64,000 bases of DNA, from contig NZ_FNFU01000003.1 in NCBI RefSeq assembly GCF_900101115.1, forward strand, positions 25,735 to 89,734, given 5' to 3'. The first letter of the stretch is position 1; each line of letters opens with the position of its first letter. The notes under the pieces are model-generated. The model was not told the DNA's origin. It worked only from the letters and a program-made list of their open reading frames with translations, and ran no database searches. Both the position numbers and the translations under genes were made by a program. Positions 16,781 through 24,365 of the stretch are shown piece by piece. Source of the stretch: Cryobacterium psychrotolerans (GTDB lineage: Bacteria; Actinomycetota; Actinomycetes; Actinomycetales; Microbacteriaceae).

Positions 16781-17027
16781 CGATCTCGCCGCTGCGGTCG
16801 ATGACGGTGCCCGGACCGCCTCTCATCCGGTCCCGTCTCACGCGGTGCCGGCGAGCGGGTTCGACGCGGATCTCCCGGATGATGCCGACGACGTCGTCCC
16901 CGGGGCCGCCGAACCGATCACCAGCCCGCGCGTTCGTGCGGACGAGCGCGTCGTCGAGGTCACGAGGCGATGGGGATTCTTCTCGAAAAGGCGCAGCAGA
17001 GTCCGCAGGCACCCGGACGACAGCTAG
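16710..17027 (+). CDS. Small acidic protein of unknown function
   Basis: 105 residues, not recognised. The first 80 residues are low-complexity and acidic (many Asp, Glu, Ala, Pro), probably disordered; the last 20 are strongly basic (RRWGFFSKRRSRVRR). It overlaps the end of the EamA gene by 71 bp in another frame. Support for it being real: a TAGAAT box 6 nt before ATG 16710, termination 19 bp before the next promoter-plus-gene, and the lack of any other gene in this gap. Composition alone could mislead, so confidence is moderate. Confidence 0.6.
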   Translation: MLDRESAGQEGSGPPEGPEAHGDDDLAAAVDDGARTASHPVPSHAVPASGFDADLPDDADDVVPGAAEPITSPRVRADERVVEVTRRWGFFSKRRSRVRRHPDDS

Positions 17028-17034
17028 TCACCGG

Positions 17035-17040
17035 TAGGCT
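17035..17040 (+). promoter_or_regulatory. -10 box TAGGCT of the Nif3-like gene
   Basis: TAGGCT, 6 nt, GTG 17047, with no Shine-Dalgarno; predicts a leaderless transcript for the Nif3/zinc-ribbon/RNase H operon. Confidence 0.6.
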
Positions 17041-17046
17041 GGCCCC

Positions 17047-17868
17047 GTGTCATTCTCGCTCGCCGACGTAACCCGGGTCGCCCACGATCTGTGGCCGCTG
17101 TCCGGAGCCGAGCAGTGGGACGCGCCCGGCTTGCTGAGCGGGGATCCGGCCGGTCCGATCGACCACATCCACCTGGCCGTCGATGCCGTGGCCGACACCG
17201 TCGACGAGGCCATCGAGGCCAATGCCGACCTCCTGTTCGTGCACCACCCACTGTTGCTGCGCGGCGTGACCACCGTCGCCGAGGACCGCTACAAGGGGGC
17301 GCTGCTGAGCCGTCTCATCCGCGCGAACTGCGCGCTGCTGGCGGCCCACACCAACGCCGACATCGTCGTCGACGGCGTCTCGGACGTCTTCGCCTCACGG
17401 CTGGGGCTCGTTGACGCCCTGCCCATCACGGCGGGCACGGTCCCCGGGACGGGCATCGGACGCGTTGGCCGGCTCGCCGAACCGACGACCCTGGGCCAGC
17501 TGGCCCGTCGGGTGGCCCAGCTGCTGCCGCCCACTGCATCAGGGGTGCGGGCGGCGGGGGAGTACGGGCAGCCGATTGAAACCGTCGCCCTGTGCGGCGG
17601 CGCCGGGGACTCGCTCCTCGCGCACCCGTCCGTGCTCGCCGCCGACGTGTACATCACCGCCGACCTCCGGCACCACCCCGCCTCCGAGGCGCGCGAGCAG
17701 GCCCGGCTCGGCGGCGCCGGTCCCGCGCTGCTCGACGTCTCACATTGGGCCAGTGAATGGTTGTGGCTTGAGACCGCGGCCGGGCAATTGCGCGAAGCTC
17801 TTCCCGGCATGCGCGTCTCCGTCAGCGAGCTCCGCACGGATCCGTGGGACTTTGCCGTCATCCAGTAG
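17047..17868 (+). CDS. Nif3-like dinuclear metal centre protein (DUF34)
   Basis: 273 residues of the YbgI/NIF3 family, which forms hexameric rings with a two-metal site. Metal ligands are visible: the paired His in LLFVHHPLL, the Asp of AAHTNAD and the late DVSHWASE with His and Glu. Proposed roles include GTP cyclohydrolase I type 2 and metal insertion; none is settled for actinobacteria. Start GTG 17047 lies 6 nt after TAGGCT. It leads an operon with the zinc-ribbon gene and RNase H, the same order as M. tuberculosis Rv2230c-Rv2229c-Rv2228c. Confidence 0.92.
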   Translation: MSFSLADVTRVAHDLWPLSGAEQWDAPGLLSGDPAGPIDHIHLAVDAVADTVDEAIEANADLLFVHHPLLLRGVTTVAEDRYKGALLSRLIRANCALLAAHTNADIVVDGVSDVFASRLGLVDALPITAGTVPGTGIGRVGRLAEPTTLGQLARRVAQLLPPTASGVRAAGEYGQPIETVALCGGAGDSLLAHPSVLAADVYITADLRHHPASEAREQARLGGAGPALLDVSHWASEWLWLETAAGQLREALPGMRVSVSELRTDPWDFAVIQ

Positions 17869-17922
17869 CCGGCCGGCTCCCTCAACCCGTTCCCACTCAA
17901 CACTCGTAAAGGTCAGGACATT

Positions 17923-18660
17923 GTGAAGGCATCCCCAGCACAGCAGAAGGAGCTTCTTCGGCTCCAGGCGCTCGACACCAGGCTCCAGCAGACGCAGCAC
18001 CAGACGAAGGCGCTGCCCCAGCACGCCGAACTCGCCGCGCTCGGCACCGAGGCCGAGAAGACACGGACGACCCTGGCGGCGCGCACCGGCGAACTCGAGG
18101 ATGTGCGGATCGAGCTGGGCCGGATCGAGTCCGATGTCGATGTGGTGGAGAAGCGCATCGCCCGGGACACCGAGCGCGTCGAGCACACATCGTCGGTCAA
18201 AGACGTCCAGGCGCTCGAGACCGAACTGGCCGCCCTGCGGAAGCGGCACACCGACCTCGAGGAAATCGAACTGGTTGTGATGGAACGCCTCGAAGAGCGC
18301 GAAGCCGCCGTCGCCGAGGTGGAAACCGTCCGCGACGCCCTCGCGGACCGGATCAGCGAGGCGGAGAAGGCCAGGGACATCCGGCTCGCCGAACTGAACC
18401 GCGAGCTGGGCGACCTCGCCAGGGACCGCGAGACGATCGCGGCGACCCTGACCGAAGAACTTCGCGCACTCTACGAGAAGCGGCGGGTGGTTGGCCGGGG
18501 CAACGCCGCGGCCCTGCTCCGGGCGCGCACCTGCAGCGGCTGCACGATGACGCTCACCGGCAGCGACCTGGAGAGCGTGCGCTCCGCCGACGCCGACGAA
18601 GTCGTCTTCTGCCCCGATTGCGGGGCCATCCTGGTGCGCACGGAGGAATCCGGCATCTAG
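17923..18660 (+). CDS. Coiled-coil protein with C4-type zinc ribbon
   Basis: 245 residues. Residues 5-180 form a long charged coiled coil (heptads such as LETELAALRKRHTDLEEIE). The C-terminus is a C4 zinc ribbon with C-x2-C in RTCSGCTM and C-x2-C in VFCPDCGA. Start GTG 17923 has AAAGG 10 nt upstream. The family is related to Helicobacter HP0958 and chlamydial proteins proposed to act on RNA or chaperoning; the function in actinobacteria is not known. The stop TAG shares its last G with the GTG start of the RNase H gene. Confidence 0.92.
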   Translation: MKASPAQQKELLRLQALDTRLQQTQHQTKALPQHAELAALGTEAEKTRTTLAARTGELEDVRIELGRIESDVDVVEKRIARDTERVEHTSSVKDVQALETELAALRKRHTDLEEIELVVMERLEEREAAVAEVETVRDALADRISEAEKARDIRLAELNRELGDLARDRETIAATLTEELRALYEKRRVVGRGNAAALLRARTCSGCTMTLTGSDLESVRSADADEVVFCPDCGAILVRTEESGI

Positions 18661-19082
18661 TGGGCCGGTCATTCATCGTCGAGGCGGACGGCGGGTCTCG
18701 CGGGAACCCGGGGCGCGCCGGCAGCGGATCGCTCGTCATGGACGCTGAGACCGGCGAGATTCTTGCCGAAATCGGGACCTGGGTCGGCATCGCCACGAAC
18801 AACGTCGCCGAGTACCGCGGAATGGTCGAAGGCCTCCGCCGCGCACTCGAGCTCGATCCGACGGCGGGCATCCTCGTGCGCATGGACTCCCAGCTCGTCG
18901 TCGAACAGATGTCCGGCCGCTGGAAGATCAAACATCCCGACATGCGGGAGTTGGCGGCCGAGGCACGGGAACTGATCGGCCACCGGCCGGTCACCTTCGA
19001 GTGGATTCCGCGCGCCGAGAATGCCCGCGCGGATGCGCTGGCCAACCGGGCCATGGACATGGGACACAGCTTCGGGCTGTAG
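18660..19082 (+). CDS. Ribonuclease HI-like protein, without the phosphatase domain
   Basis: 140 residues of RNase H fold. The four acidic catalytic residues are in place: VEADGGSRGNPG (Asp), NNVAEYRGM (Glu), VRMDSQLVVEQM (Asp) and ARADALANRAM (Asp). It should hydrolyse RNA in RNA:DNA hybrids. The mycobacterial equivalent (Rv2228c) is a fusion with a C-terminal CobC-type acid phosphatase; here the protein ends after the RNase H domain and rnpB begins 14 bp later, so the phosphatase half is absent. The GTG start overlaps the preceding stop by one base (TAGTG). Confidence 0.93.
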   Translation: MGRSFIVEADGGSRGNPGRAGSGSLVMDAETGEILAEIGTWVGIATNNVAEYRGMVEGLRRALELDPTAGILVRMDSQLVVEQMSGRWKIKHPDMRELAAEARELIGHRPVTFEWIPRAENARADALANRAMDMGHSFGL

Positions 19083-19095
19083 GATTTGACCTGAA

Positions 19096-19469
19096 TGGGT
19101 CGGCAAGACGGTCGCGTCATTCGGTGCTTTTCGGAGCAGCGGATGCCGAGGAACGTCCGGGCTCCACAGAGCAGGGCGGTGGGTAACACCCACCCGGGGC
19201 AACCCGCGAGACAGTGCCACAGAAAGTAAACCGCCACCGGCCTCGGCTGGGGGTAAGGGTGAAACGGTGGTGTAAGAGACCACCAGAGGCCAGGGTGACC
19301 TGGTCGGCTCGGTAAACCTCGTCCGGAGCAAGGTCGAACAGGAAACGCTAAGGCTGCTCGCCGAGTTTCCGGGTAGACCGCTAGAGGGCTGCGGCAACGC
19401 AGTCCCAAGATAGATGGCCGTCCAGGGTGCTTTGGCACCGGGACAGAACCCGGCGTACCAGCCGGCCCA
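19096..19469 (+). ncRNA. rnpB: RNase P RNA, bacterial type A
   Basis: The catalytic RNA that matures tRNA 5' ends. The ends pair as helix P1 (TGGGTCGGC at 19096 with GCCGGCCCA ending 19469). Conserved blocks are recognisable: GAAAGTAAACCGCC, GGTAAGGGTGAAACGGT with GGTGTAAGAGACCACCA, GTAAACCTCGTCCGGAGCAAG, and the 3' ACAGAACCCGGCGTA. The length, about 374 nt, fits high-GC Gram-positives. The exact ends are within a few bases. It follows the RNase H gene on the same strand. Confidence 0.95.
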
Positions 19470-19512
19470 TTCCCTCCCCGCAGCGCCCGGTCGTCGGCCT
19501 CGGCCCCCGGGG

Positions 19513-20106
19513 TCAGGGCGCGGCCGGCCCGGGTCGCACCGGACGGTTCTCCGCGGCGGCCGCGACGACCTCCGCGATCCGTTTCTCGCGCGTCACCGGG
19601 CGTTTGGCGCTCGCGACCCAGTACAGGAGTTGCTTGCGCGTCGACGGCGGAAGCGCCGCAAACCCGTGCTCGGCACCGGGTTTGCCGGCGAGGACCGCGG
19701 CGAGGTCGGCCGGGGCAACGAGTGTCTCCACCTCGTCCAGGATCGTCCATGATCCGTCGGCCTTCGCGGCCGCCACGGCCGCCAATCCCGCGGGAGCCAG
19801 CAAGCCCTGCTCGGCGAGCCGAGCGACGCGTTCCTTGTTGCTCTGCGCCCACACGCTGCCGGGCCTCCGCGGGGTCATGAGCTGCTTGAAGCGGGCCTCG
19901 TCCAGGCGATTCACCACGCTGTCGATCCAGCCGAAACACACGGCCTCCTCCACCGCAGCCTGGTAGGTCAGCGTGGTGACCGTGTTCCCCTTCTTACCCA
20001 CGGCCAGCCACACGCCGGGGGAGTCGGCATGGTTGGCCTCCAGCCAGGCCCGCCACTGCCGACGGTCCGCCGGTTCGATGAAAGAAAGGTCAGCGAGCGG
20101 CGTCAT
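19513..20106 (-). CDS. YdeI/OmpD-associated family protein
   Basis: 197 residues. Features of the YdeI (bacteriocin-protection, DUF1801-associated) family: W-x2-WLEANHADSPGVWLA near the start, EEAVCFGWIDSVVN, RRPGSVWAQSNKERV in the middle, and LYWVASAKRPVTREKRIAEV near the end. Start ATG 20106-20104 has GAGGAGG 9 nt before it, preferred over an in-frame codon 21 bp upstream. The molecular role is unknown; E. coli YdeI is linked to peptide and polymyxin resistance. It is convergent with rnpB. Confidence 0.88.
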   Translation of the reverse strand: MTPLADLSFIEPADRRQWRAWLEANHADSPGVWLAVGKKGNTVTTLTYQAAVEEAVCFGWIDSVVNRLDEARFKQLMTPRRPGSVWAQSNKERVARLAEQGLLAPAGLAAVAAAKADGSWTILDEVETLVAPADLAAVLAGKPGAEHGFAALPPSTRKQLLYWVASAKRPVTREKRIAEVVAAAAENRPVRPGPAAP

Positions 20107-20163
20107 GCGGCGAGCCTCCTCACACACGATAGGTCCACGGCGGGAGCCTACCCGGGCGCGGGT

Positions 20164-20934
20164 TCAGACGCCGGCGAACCCGATCGCCAGTGCCGCCGCG
20201 CCCAGGATGCCGGCGTTGTTGCGGTGCACGGCGGGCACGATCGGGGTCGACAGGCTCAGCAGCGGCAGGAACTCCTGGTGGTGCTTGGACACGCCGCCGC
20301 CGACGATGAACAGGTCGGGGGTGAAGAGCTTCTCGAGCGTCGAGTAGTACTTCTGCAGGCGGCCGGCCCACTTCGCCCAGCTCAGGTTCTCCCGTTCCTT
20401 GACCGAGTAGGCCGCGCGGGTCTCGTAATCGTGCCCGTCGATCTCGAGGTGGCCGAGCTCGGTGTTCGGCACGAGCAGGCCATCGTTGAGCAGCGCGGTG
20501 CCGATGCCGGTGCCGAGCGTGGTCAGGAGCACGACGCCCGGCACATTGCGGGCGGCGCCGAACTGCGCCTCGGCATAGCCGGCGGCATCCGCGTCGTTCA
20601 CGAAGTGGATCGGGCGGCCGAGGCCGTCCTCGAAGAGCTGCTCGGCCGCCAGGCCGATCCATTTCTCGGACACGTTTGCGGCCGACATGGTCCGGCCGTG
20701 CTTGACCACGGCGGGGAAGCAGACGCCGATCGGAAGGTCGGCACCCCCCGCCGAGCCCGTCGACACCATGCCCAGGAGCTGGCGGGTGGTTTCGACGATG
20801 TCCCGTGGGCTCCCGCCCTTCGGCGTCGCGAGCTTGACTCGATCGGAGAGCAGCGCACCGGTCGAGAGGTCGACCACAGCCCCCTTGATGCCGGTGCCGC
20901 CGATGTCGATCCCGATGGCCGTGGTAGAACTCAT
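20164..20934 (-). CDS. ppgK: Polyphosphate glucokinase
   Basis: 256 residues of the ROK family. It phosphorylates glucose using inorganic polyphosphate, often ATP too, to give glucose 6-phosphate. Visible features: N-terminal IGIDIGGTGIKGAVVD phosphate loop, catalytic Asp in HFVNDADAAG, LTTLGTGIGTAL, and PNTELGHLEIDGHDYE. The SEKWIGL segment is typical of the polyphosphate-using actinobacterial branch. TAGGTT lies 6 nt before ATG 20934-20932 with no real Shine-Dalgarno, so it is probably leaderless. It follows map by 16 bp on the same strand. Confidence 0.93.
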   Translation of the reverse strand: MSSTTAIGIDIGGTGIKGAVVDLSTGALLSDRVKLATPKGGSPRDIVETTRQLLGMVSTGSAGGADLPIGVCFPAVVKHGRTMSAANVSEKWIGLAAEQLFEDGLGRPIHFVNDADAAGYAEAQFGAARNVPGVVLLTTLGTGIGTALLNDGLLVPNTELGHLEIDGHDYETRAAYSVKERENLSWAKWAGRLQKYYSTLEKLFTPDLFIVGGGVSKHHQEFLPLLSLSTPIVPAVHRNNAGILGAAALAIGFAGV

Positions 20935-20950
20935 AAGGAAAACCTACCCG

Positions 20951-21817
20951 CTACGGCAGGGTGAGGATATCGGCTCCGCGCTCCGTGACCACGAGGGTGT
21001 GCTCGAACTGGGCCGTCATGCTCCGATCCCTCGTCGTCACGGTCCAGTCGTCCGACCACATGTCCCACTGGTGCGTGCCCAGGGTGAGCATCGGCTCGAT
21101 CGTGAACACCATGCCGACCTCCATCACTGTGTCGTAGAGCGGGGCCGAGTCGTAGTGGGGGATGATCAGCCCGGAGTGGAACGCCTCGCCGACACCGTGG
21201 CCGGTGAAATCGCGCACGACTCCGTAGTTGAAGCGTTTGGCGTAGGACTCGATCGCCCGGCCGATCACGTTGACCCGGCGCCCGGGCGCCACGGCTTTGA
21301 TCCCCCTCGCGAGGGCCTCCCGGGTTCGCTCGACAAGGAGGGTGACCTCCTCGGTCGCCTCACCGACGATGAACGTGACATTGCTGTCGCCGTGCACACC
21401 GTTCTTGAACGCGGTGATGTCGATGTTCACGAGGTCGCCGTTCTCCAGCACGGTGTCGTCGGGGATGCCATGGCAGATCACTTCGTTCACCGAGCTGCAC
21501 AGGGACTTGGGGTAGCCCCGGTAGCCGAGCGTCGACGGGTAGGCGTCGTTGGCGACCAGGAAGTCGTGGCCGACGGCGTCGAGCTCGTCCGTGGTCGCTC
21601 CGGGGCGGACGGCCCGGCCGACGGCCTGGATGGCCTGGGCGGCGATCCGGCCGGATTCGCGGATCAGTTCGATCTTCTCGGGCGAGTAGACGTCCGAGCC
21701 CTCGAAACGGGAGGGGGCTTCCTTGCCGACGTACTCGGGGCGGGCGATGCGGGAGGGGACCGGCCGGGTGGCCGAGACCGTTCCGGGGATGAGCTGACCG
21801 ACGGGATTCTTAGGCAT
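20951..21817 (-). CDS. map: Methionine aminopeptidase, type I
   Basis: Removes the initiator methionine from nascent proteins. The protein has 288 residues including an N-terminal extension of about 35 residues ahead of the catalytic fold. The five metal ligands are present: two Asp in [17 protein letters not shown], His in GHGVGEAFH, and Glu in TIEPML and FEHTLVV. The chosen start ATG 21817-21815 gives MPKNPVG; a CATAAT box lies 7 nt upstream on the minus strand and overlaps the start of the divergent SPOR gene. A second map elsewhere in the genome is likely, as in other actinobacteria. Confidence 0.95.
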   Translation of the reverse strand: MPKNPVGQLIPGTVSATRPVPSRIARPEYVGKEAPSRFEGSDVYSPEKIELIRESGRIAAQAIQAVGRAVRPGATTDELDAVGHDFLVANDAYPSTLGYRGYPKSLCSSVNEVICHGIPDDTVLENGDLVNIDITAFKNGVHGDSNVTFIVGEATEEVTLLVERTREALARGIKAVAPGRRVNVIGRAIESYAKRFNYGVVRDFTGHGVGEAFHSGLIIPHYDSAPLYDTVMEVGMVFTIEPMLTLGTHQWDMWSDDWTVTTRDRSMTAQFEHTLVVTERGADILTLP

Positions 21818-21830
21818 AGGATCAATTATG
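21815..21830. promoter_or_regulatory. Interlocked divergent -10 boxes of map and the SPOR-domain gene
   Basis: On plus, TAGGAT (21817-21822) is 5 nt before ATG 21828. On minus, CATAAT (21830-21825) is 7 nt before ATG 21817. Each -10 overlaps the other gene's start codon, so the two promoters cannot be occupied at once. Confidence 0.55.
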
Positions 21831-22016
21831 ACCGCTGATTCTGAACACCAGTTCTGGTACAACATGCGCACCGGCAAAGTCGAACAGGGCCCCCAGTCGC
21901 AGTCAATCGATCGGGTAGGTCCCTTCGCCACCGAGCTCGAGGCGAGTCACGCCCTGGAGAAGCTCCGGGCGAACAGCGCCAAATGGGCAGAGGACGACGC
22001 CCGGGACGAACGCTGA
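21828..22016 (+). CDS. Short SPOR-like domain protein
   Basis: 62 residues. The sequence runs [17 protein letters not shown], then [19 protein letters not shown], a pattern of short actinobacterial proteins annotated as SPOR-domain-containing (the VGPF and the following helix are typical). No signal peptide, so a cytoplasmic protein. Function unknown. The start is supported by TAGGAT 5 nt upstream. It is divergent from map and convergent with panB, 13 bp away. Confidence 0.8.
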   Translation: MTADSEHQFWYNMRTGKVEQGPQSQSIDRVGPFATELEASHALEKLRANSAKWAEDDARDER

Positions 22017-22029
22017 CCGCGCCGCCGGC

Positions 22030-22902
22030 TCACTCGTAGCTGTGCTCGGGGGCCGGGTAGGCGCCTGAATCGACGTCGTCCTTGAACTGGTGCACGGCAT
22101 CCGTCAGGACGCCGCGCAGGTTCGCGTACTGGCGCACGAAGCGGGGCACCCGGCCGTCGGTCATGCCGGCGAAGTCGGTCCAGACCATCAGCTGGCCGTC
22201 AACGTCGGGCCCGGCCCCGACCCCGATCGTGGGGATCTCGAGGCGCGCGGTCACCTGGGCGGCGACCGTCGCGGGCACCATTTCGAGGACAATCGCGAAT
22301 GCGCCGGCGTCCTGCACAGCGAGCGCGTCCTCGATCAGCCGATCTGCTGCCTCGCCGCGGCCCTGGATGATGTGCCCGCCCAGGCCGTGCTCGCTCTGTG
22401 GGGTGAAGCCGATGTGGCCCATCACCGGAATACCGGAGGTGACGATCCGTTTGATCTGCTTGTGGCTGCGCACGCCGCCCTCGAGCTTGACCGCGTGGGC
22501 CTGGGCTTCCTTCATGAAGCGAACGGCGGTGTGCAGGGCCTCGGTCGCGCCGGTCTCGTAGGAACCGAACGGCATGTCCGCCACCACGAGTGCCCGTGTC
22601 ACGGCTCGGGCCACGGCGCGGGTAAGGGGGATGAGTTCGTCGACGGTCACCGGGAGGGTGGTCTCGTAGCCGAACACGTTGTTTCCGGCCGAATCGCCCA
22701 CGAGCAGGAAATCGATCCCCGCCTGGTCGAAGATCTGGGCCGTGAGCATGTCGTAGCTGGTGAGCCCCGTGATCGGGATCCCCTGCTGCTTCGCGGTGTG
22801 GAAATGGCGGGTGCGCACTCGCTTGGGACCGGGGGGAACGACCGCGAACGGGTTCTGCTCCGGGGCGGCGGCGGATGCGGCGGGGGCGGGTGACTCTGGC
22901 AT
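22030..22902 (-). CDS. panB: 3-methyl-2-oxobutanoate hydroxymethyltransferase (ketopantoate)
   Basis: First step of pantothenate synthesis, transferring hydroxymethyl from methylene-THF to ketoisovalerate. The protein has 290 residues with an N-terminal extension of about 30 residues rich in Ala and Pro. Family motifs: LTSYDMLTAQIFDQAG, LVGDSAGNNVFG, DMPFGSYE, KLEGG, MGHIGFTPQS, and the catalytic Glu in IVLEMVP. TACACT (22914-22909, minus) is 6 nt before ATG 22902, a leaderless pattern. CoA made by this route feeds the fab and aceE steps encoded earlier in the window. It is divergent from glnA2. Confidence 0.95.
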   Translation of the reverse strand: MPESPAPAASAAAPEQNPFAVVPPGPKRVRTRHFHTAKQQGIPITGLTSYDMLTAQIFDQAGIDFLLVGDSAGNNVFGYETTLPVTVDELIPLTRAVARAVTRALVVADMPFGSYETGATEALHTAVRFMKEAQAHAVKLEGGVRSHKQIKRIVTSGIPVMGHIGFTPQSEHGLGGHIIQGRGEAADRLIEDALAVQDAGAFAIVLEMVPATVAAQVTARLEIPTIGVGAGPDVDGQLMVWTDFAGMTDGRVPRFVRQYANLRGVLTDAVHQFKDDVDSGAYPAPEHSYE

Positions 22903-22974
22903 GGCTCAAGTGTAGTCAGAGCGTCATCGGCGGCTGCCCGGCCCGGTTTTCGCGATATCGGCGGCGCCAGACAC

Positions 22975-22980
22975 TAGCCT
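22975..22980 (+). promoter_or_regulatory. -10 box TAGCCT of glnA2-glnE
   Basis: TAGCCT 23 nt before ATG 23004, followed by AGGAGG and GAAAGGG in the short leader. No GlnR-type box was seen upstream, in contrast to glnA1. Confidence 0.45.
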
Positions 22981-23003
22981 AGGAGGAACAAGAAAGGGCC
23001 TGA

Positions 23004-24341
23004 ATGGACAAGCAGCGCGACTTCGTTCTTCGTACCATCGAGGAGCGGGGAATCAAGTTCGTCCGGCTGTGGTTCACCGACGTCGTCGGCACCCTCAAAT
23101 CGGTCGCCATCGCCCCGGCCGAGGTCGAAGGGGCGTTCGCCGAGGGGCTCGGATTCGACGGGTCGGCCATCGAAGGCCTGACCCGGTCGTTCGAGGCCGA
23201 TGTGCTCGCGCACCCCGACCCGACCACGTTCCAGATCCTGCCCTGGCGCGGCGAAGTGGACCCGACCGCGCGCATGTTCTGCGACATCACGACCCCGGAC
23301 GGCCAGCCGGCCGTGGCCGACCCGAGGAACGTGCTCAAACGCACCCTCGCGAAGGCGGCCGAGCGCGGCTTCACCTTCTACACGCACCCCGAGATCGAGT
23401 TTTACCTGCTCAAGTCGTCCAAGTACGGCAAGAACGGCCCGGTTCCCGTCGACTCGGCCGGATACTTCGACAACGTCCCCGGCGGCACGGCGCACGACTT
23501 CCGCCGCCGCTCGGTGCGGATGCTCGAAGACCTGGGCATCTCGGTCGAGTTCAGCCATCACGAGGCGGGCCCGGGCCAGAACGAGATCGACCTGCGCTAC
23601 GCCGACGCGTTGACGACGGCGGACAACATCATGACCTTCCGGACCGTCATCAAGGAGGTGGCGATCGAGCAGGGCGTCTACGCGACGTTCATGCCCAAGC
23701 CCATGTCCGAGCACCCGGGTTCCGGGATGCACACGCACCTGTCGCTGTTCGAAGGCGACACGAACGCGTTCTACGAGGCCGGGGCGCAGTACCAGCTCTC
23801 CAAAACCGGCCGCCAGTTCATCGCCGGCCTGCTCAAGCACGCGCCGGAGATCACCGCGGTCACGAACCAGTTCGTCAACTCCTACAAGAGGCTGTGGGGC
23901 GGCGACGAGGCCCCGAGCTTTGTCTGCTGGGGCCTCAACAATCGCTCGGCGCTCATCCGCGTGCCCCTGTACAAGCCCAACAAGGGGCAGAGTGCGCGCG
24001 TCGAGTACCGGGCCATCGACTCCGCGGCAAACCCCTACCTCGCCTACTCGCTCATGCTCGCCGCCGGTCTCAAGGGCATCGAGGAGGGCTACGAGCTTCC
24101 CCCGGAGGCGGAGGACAACGTGTGGAGCCTGAGCGACACGGAGCGCCGTGCCCTCGGCTACCACCAGCTTCCCGCCAGCCTCGACCACGCCATCCAGTTC
24201 ATGGAGGAGTCGGAGCTCGTCGCGGAAACGCTGGGCGAGCAGGTCTTCAACTATGTGCTGCTCAACAAGCGCCAGGAGTGGCGGGAGTACCGGTCCCAGG
24301 TCACCCCGTTCGAGCTGCGCAAGAACCTCGAGATGCTCTAG
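23004..24341 (+). CDS. glnA2: Glutamine synthetase-family protein GlnA2
   Basis: 445 residues with the GS catalytic motifs: GFDGSAIEGL, HPEIEFYLL, HHEAGPGQNEIDLRY, GSGMHTHLSLF and NNRSALIRVP. Shorter than GlnA1, and the adenylylation loop differs: the segment ELPPEAEDNVWSLSD has Trp where GlnA1 has the modified Tyr, so GlnE should not control it. In M. tuberculosis (Rv2222c) and Streptomyces (SCO2241) GlnA2 lies beside glnE; the Streptomyces enzyme is a gamma-glutamylpolyamine synthetase. It may therefore assimilate polyamines rather than ammonia. GlnE starts 24 bp downstream after AGGAGGAGG, in the same operon. Confidence 0.93.
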   Translation: MDKQRDFVLRTIEERGIKFVRLWFTDVVGTLKSVAIAPAEVEGAFAEGLGFDGSAIEGLTRSFEADVLAHPDPTTFQILPWRGEVDPTARMFCDITTPDGQPAVADPRNVLKRTLAKAAERGFTFYTHPEIEFYLLKSSKYGKNGPVPVDSAGYFDNVPGGTAHDFRRRSVRMLEDLGISVEFSHHEAGPGQNEIDLRYADALTTADNIMTFRTVIKEVAIEQGVYATFMPKPMSEHPGSGMHTHLSLFEGDTNAFYEAGAQYQLSKTGRQFIAGLLKHAPEITAVTNQFVNSYKRLWGGDEAPSFVCWGLNNRSALIRVPLYKPNKGQSARVEYRAIDSAANPYLAYSLMLAAGLKGIEEGYELPPEAEDNVWSLSDTERRALGYHQLPASLDHAIQFMEESELVAETLGEQVFNYVLLNKRQEWREYRSQVTPFELRKNLEML

Positions 24342-24365
24342 GAGGAGGCGGAGGAGCGGCACGTC

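Noticed and set aside
18618..18659. Upstream ATG for the RNase H gene
   Set aside because: Lies within the zinc-ribbon gene; the RNase H fold starts at GTG 18660, which overlaps the stop.
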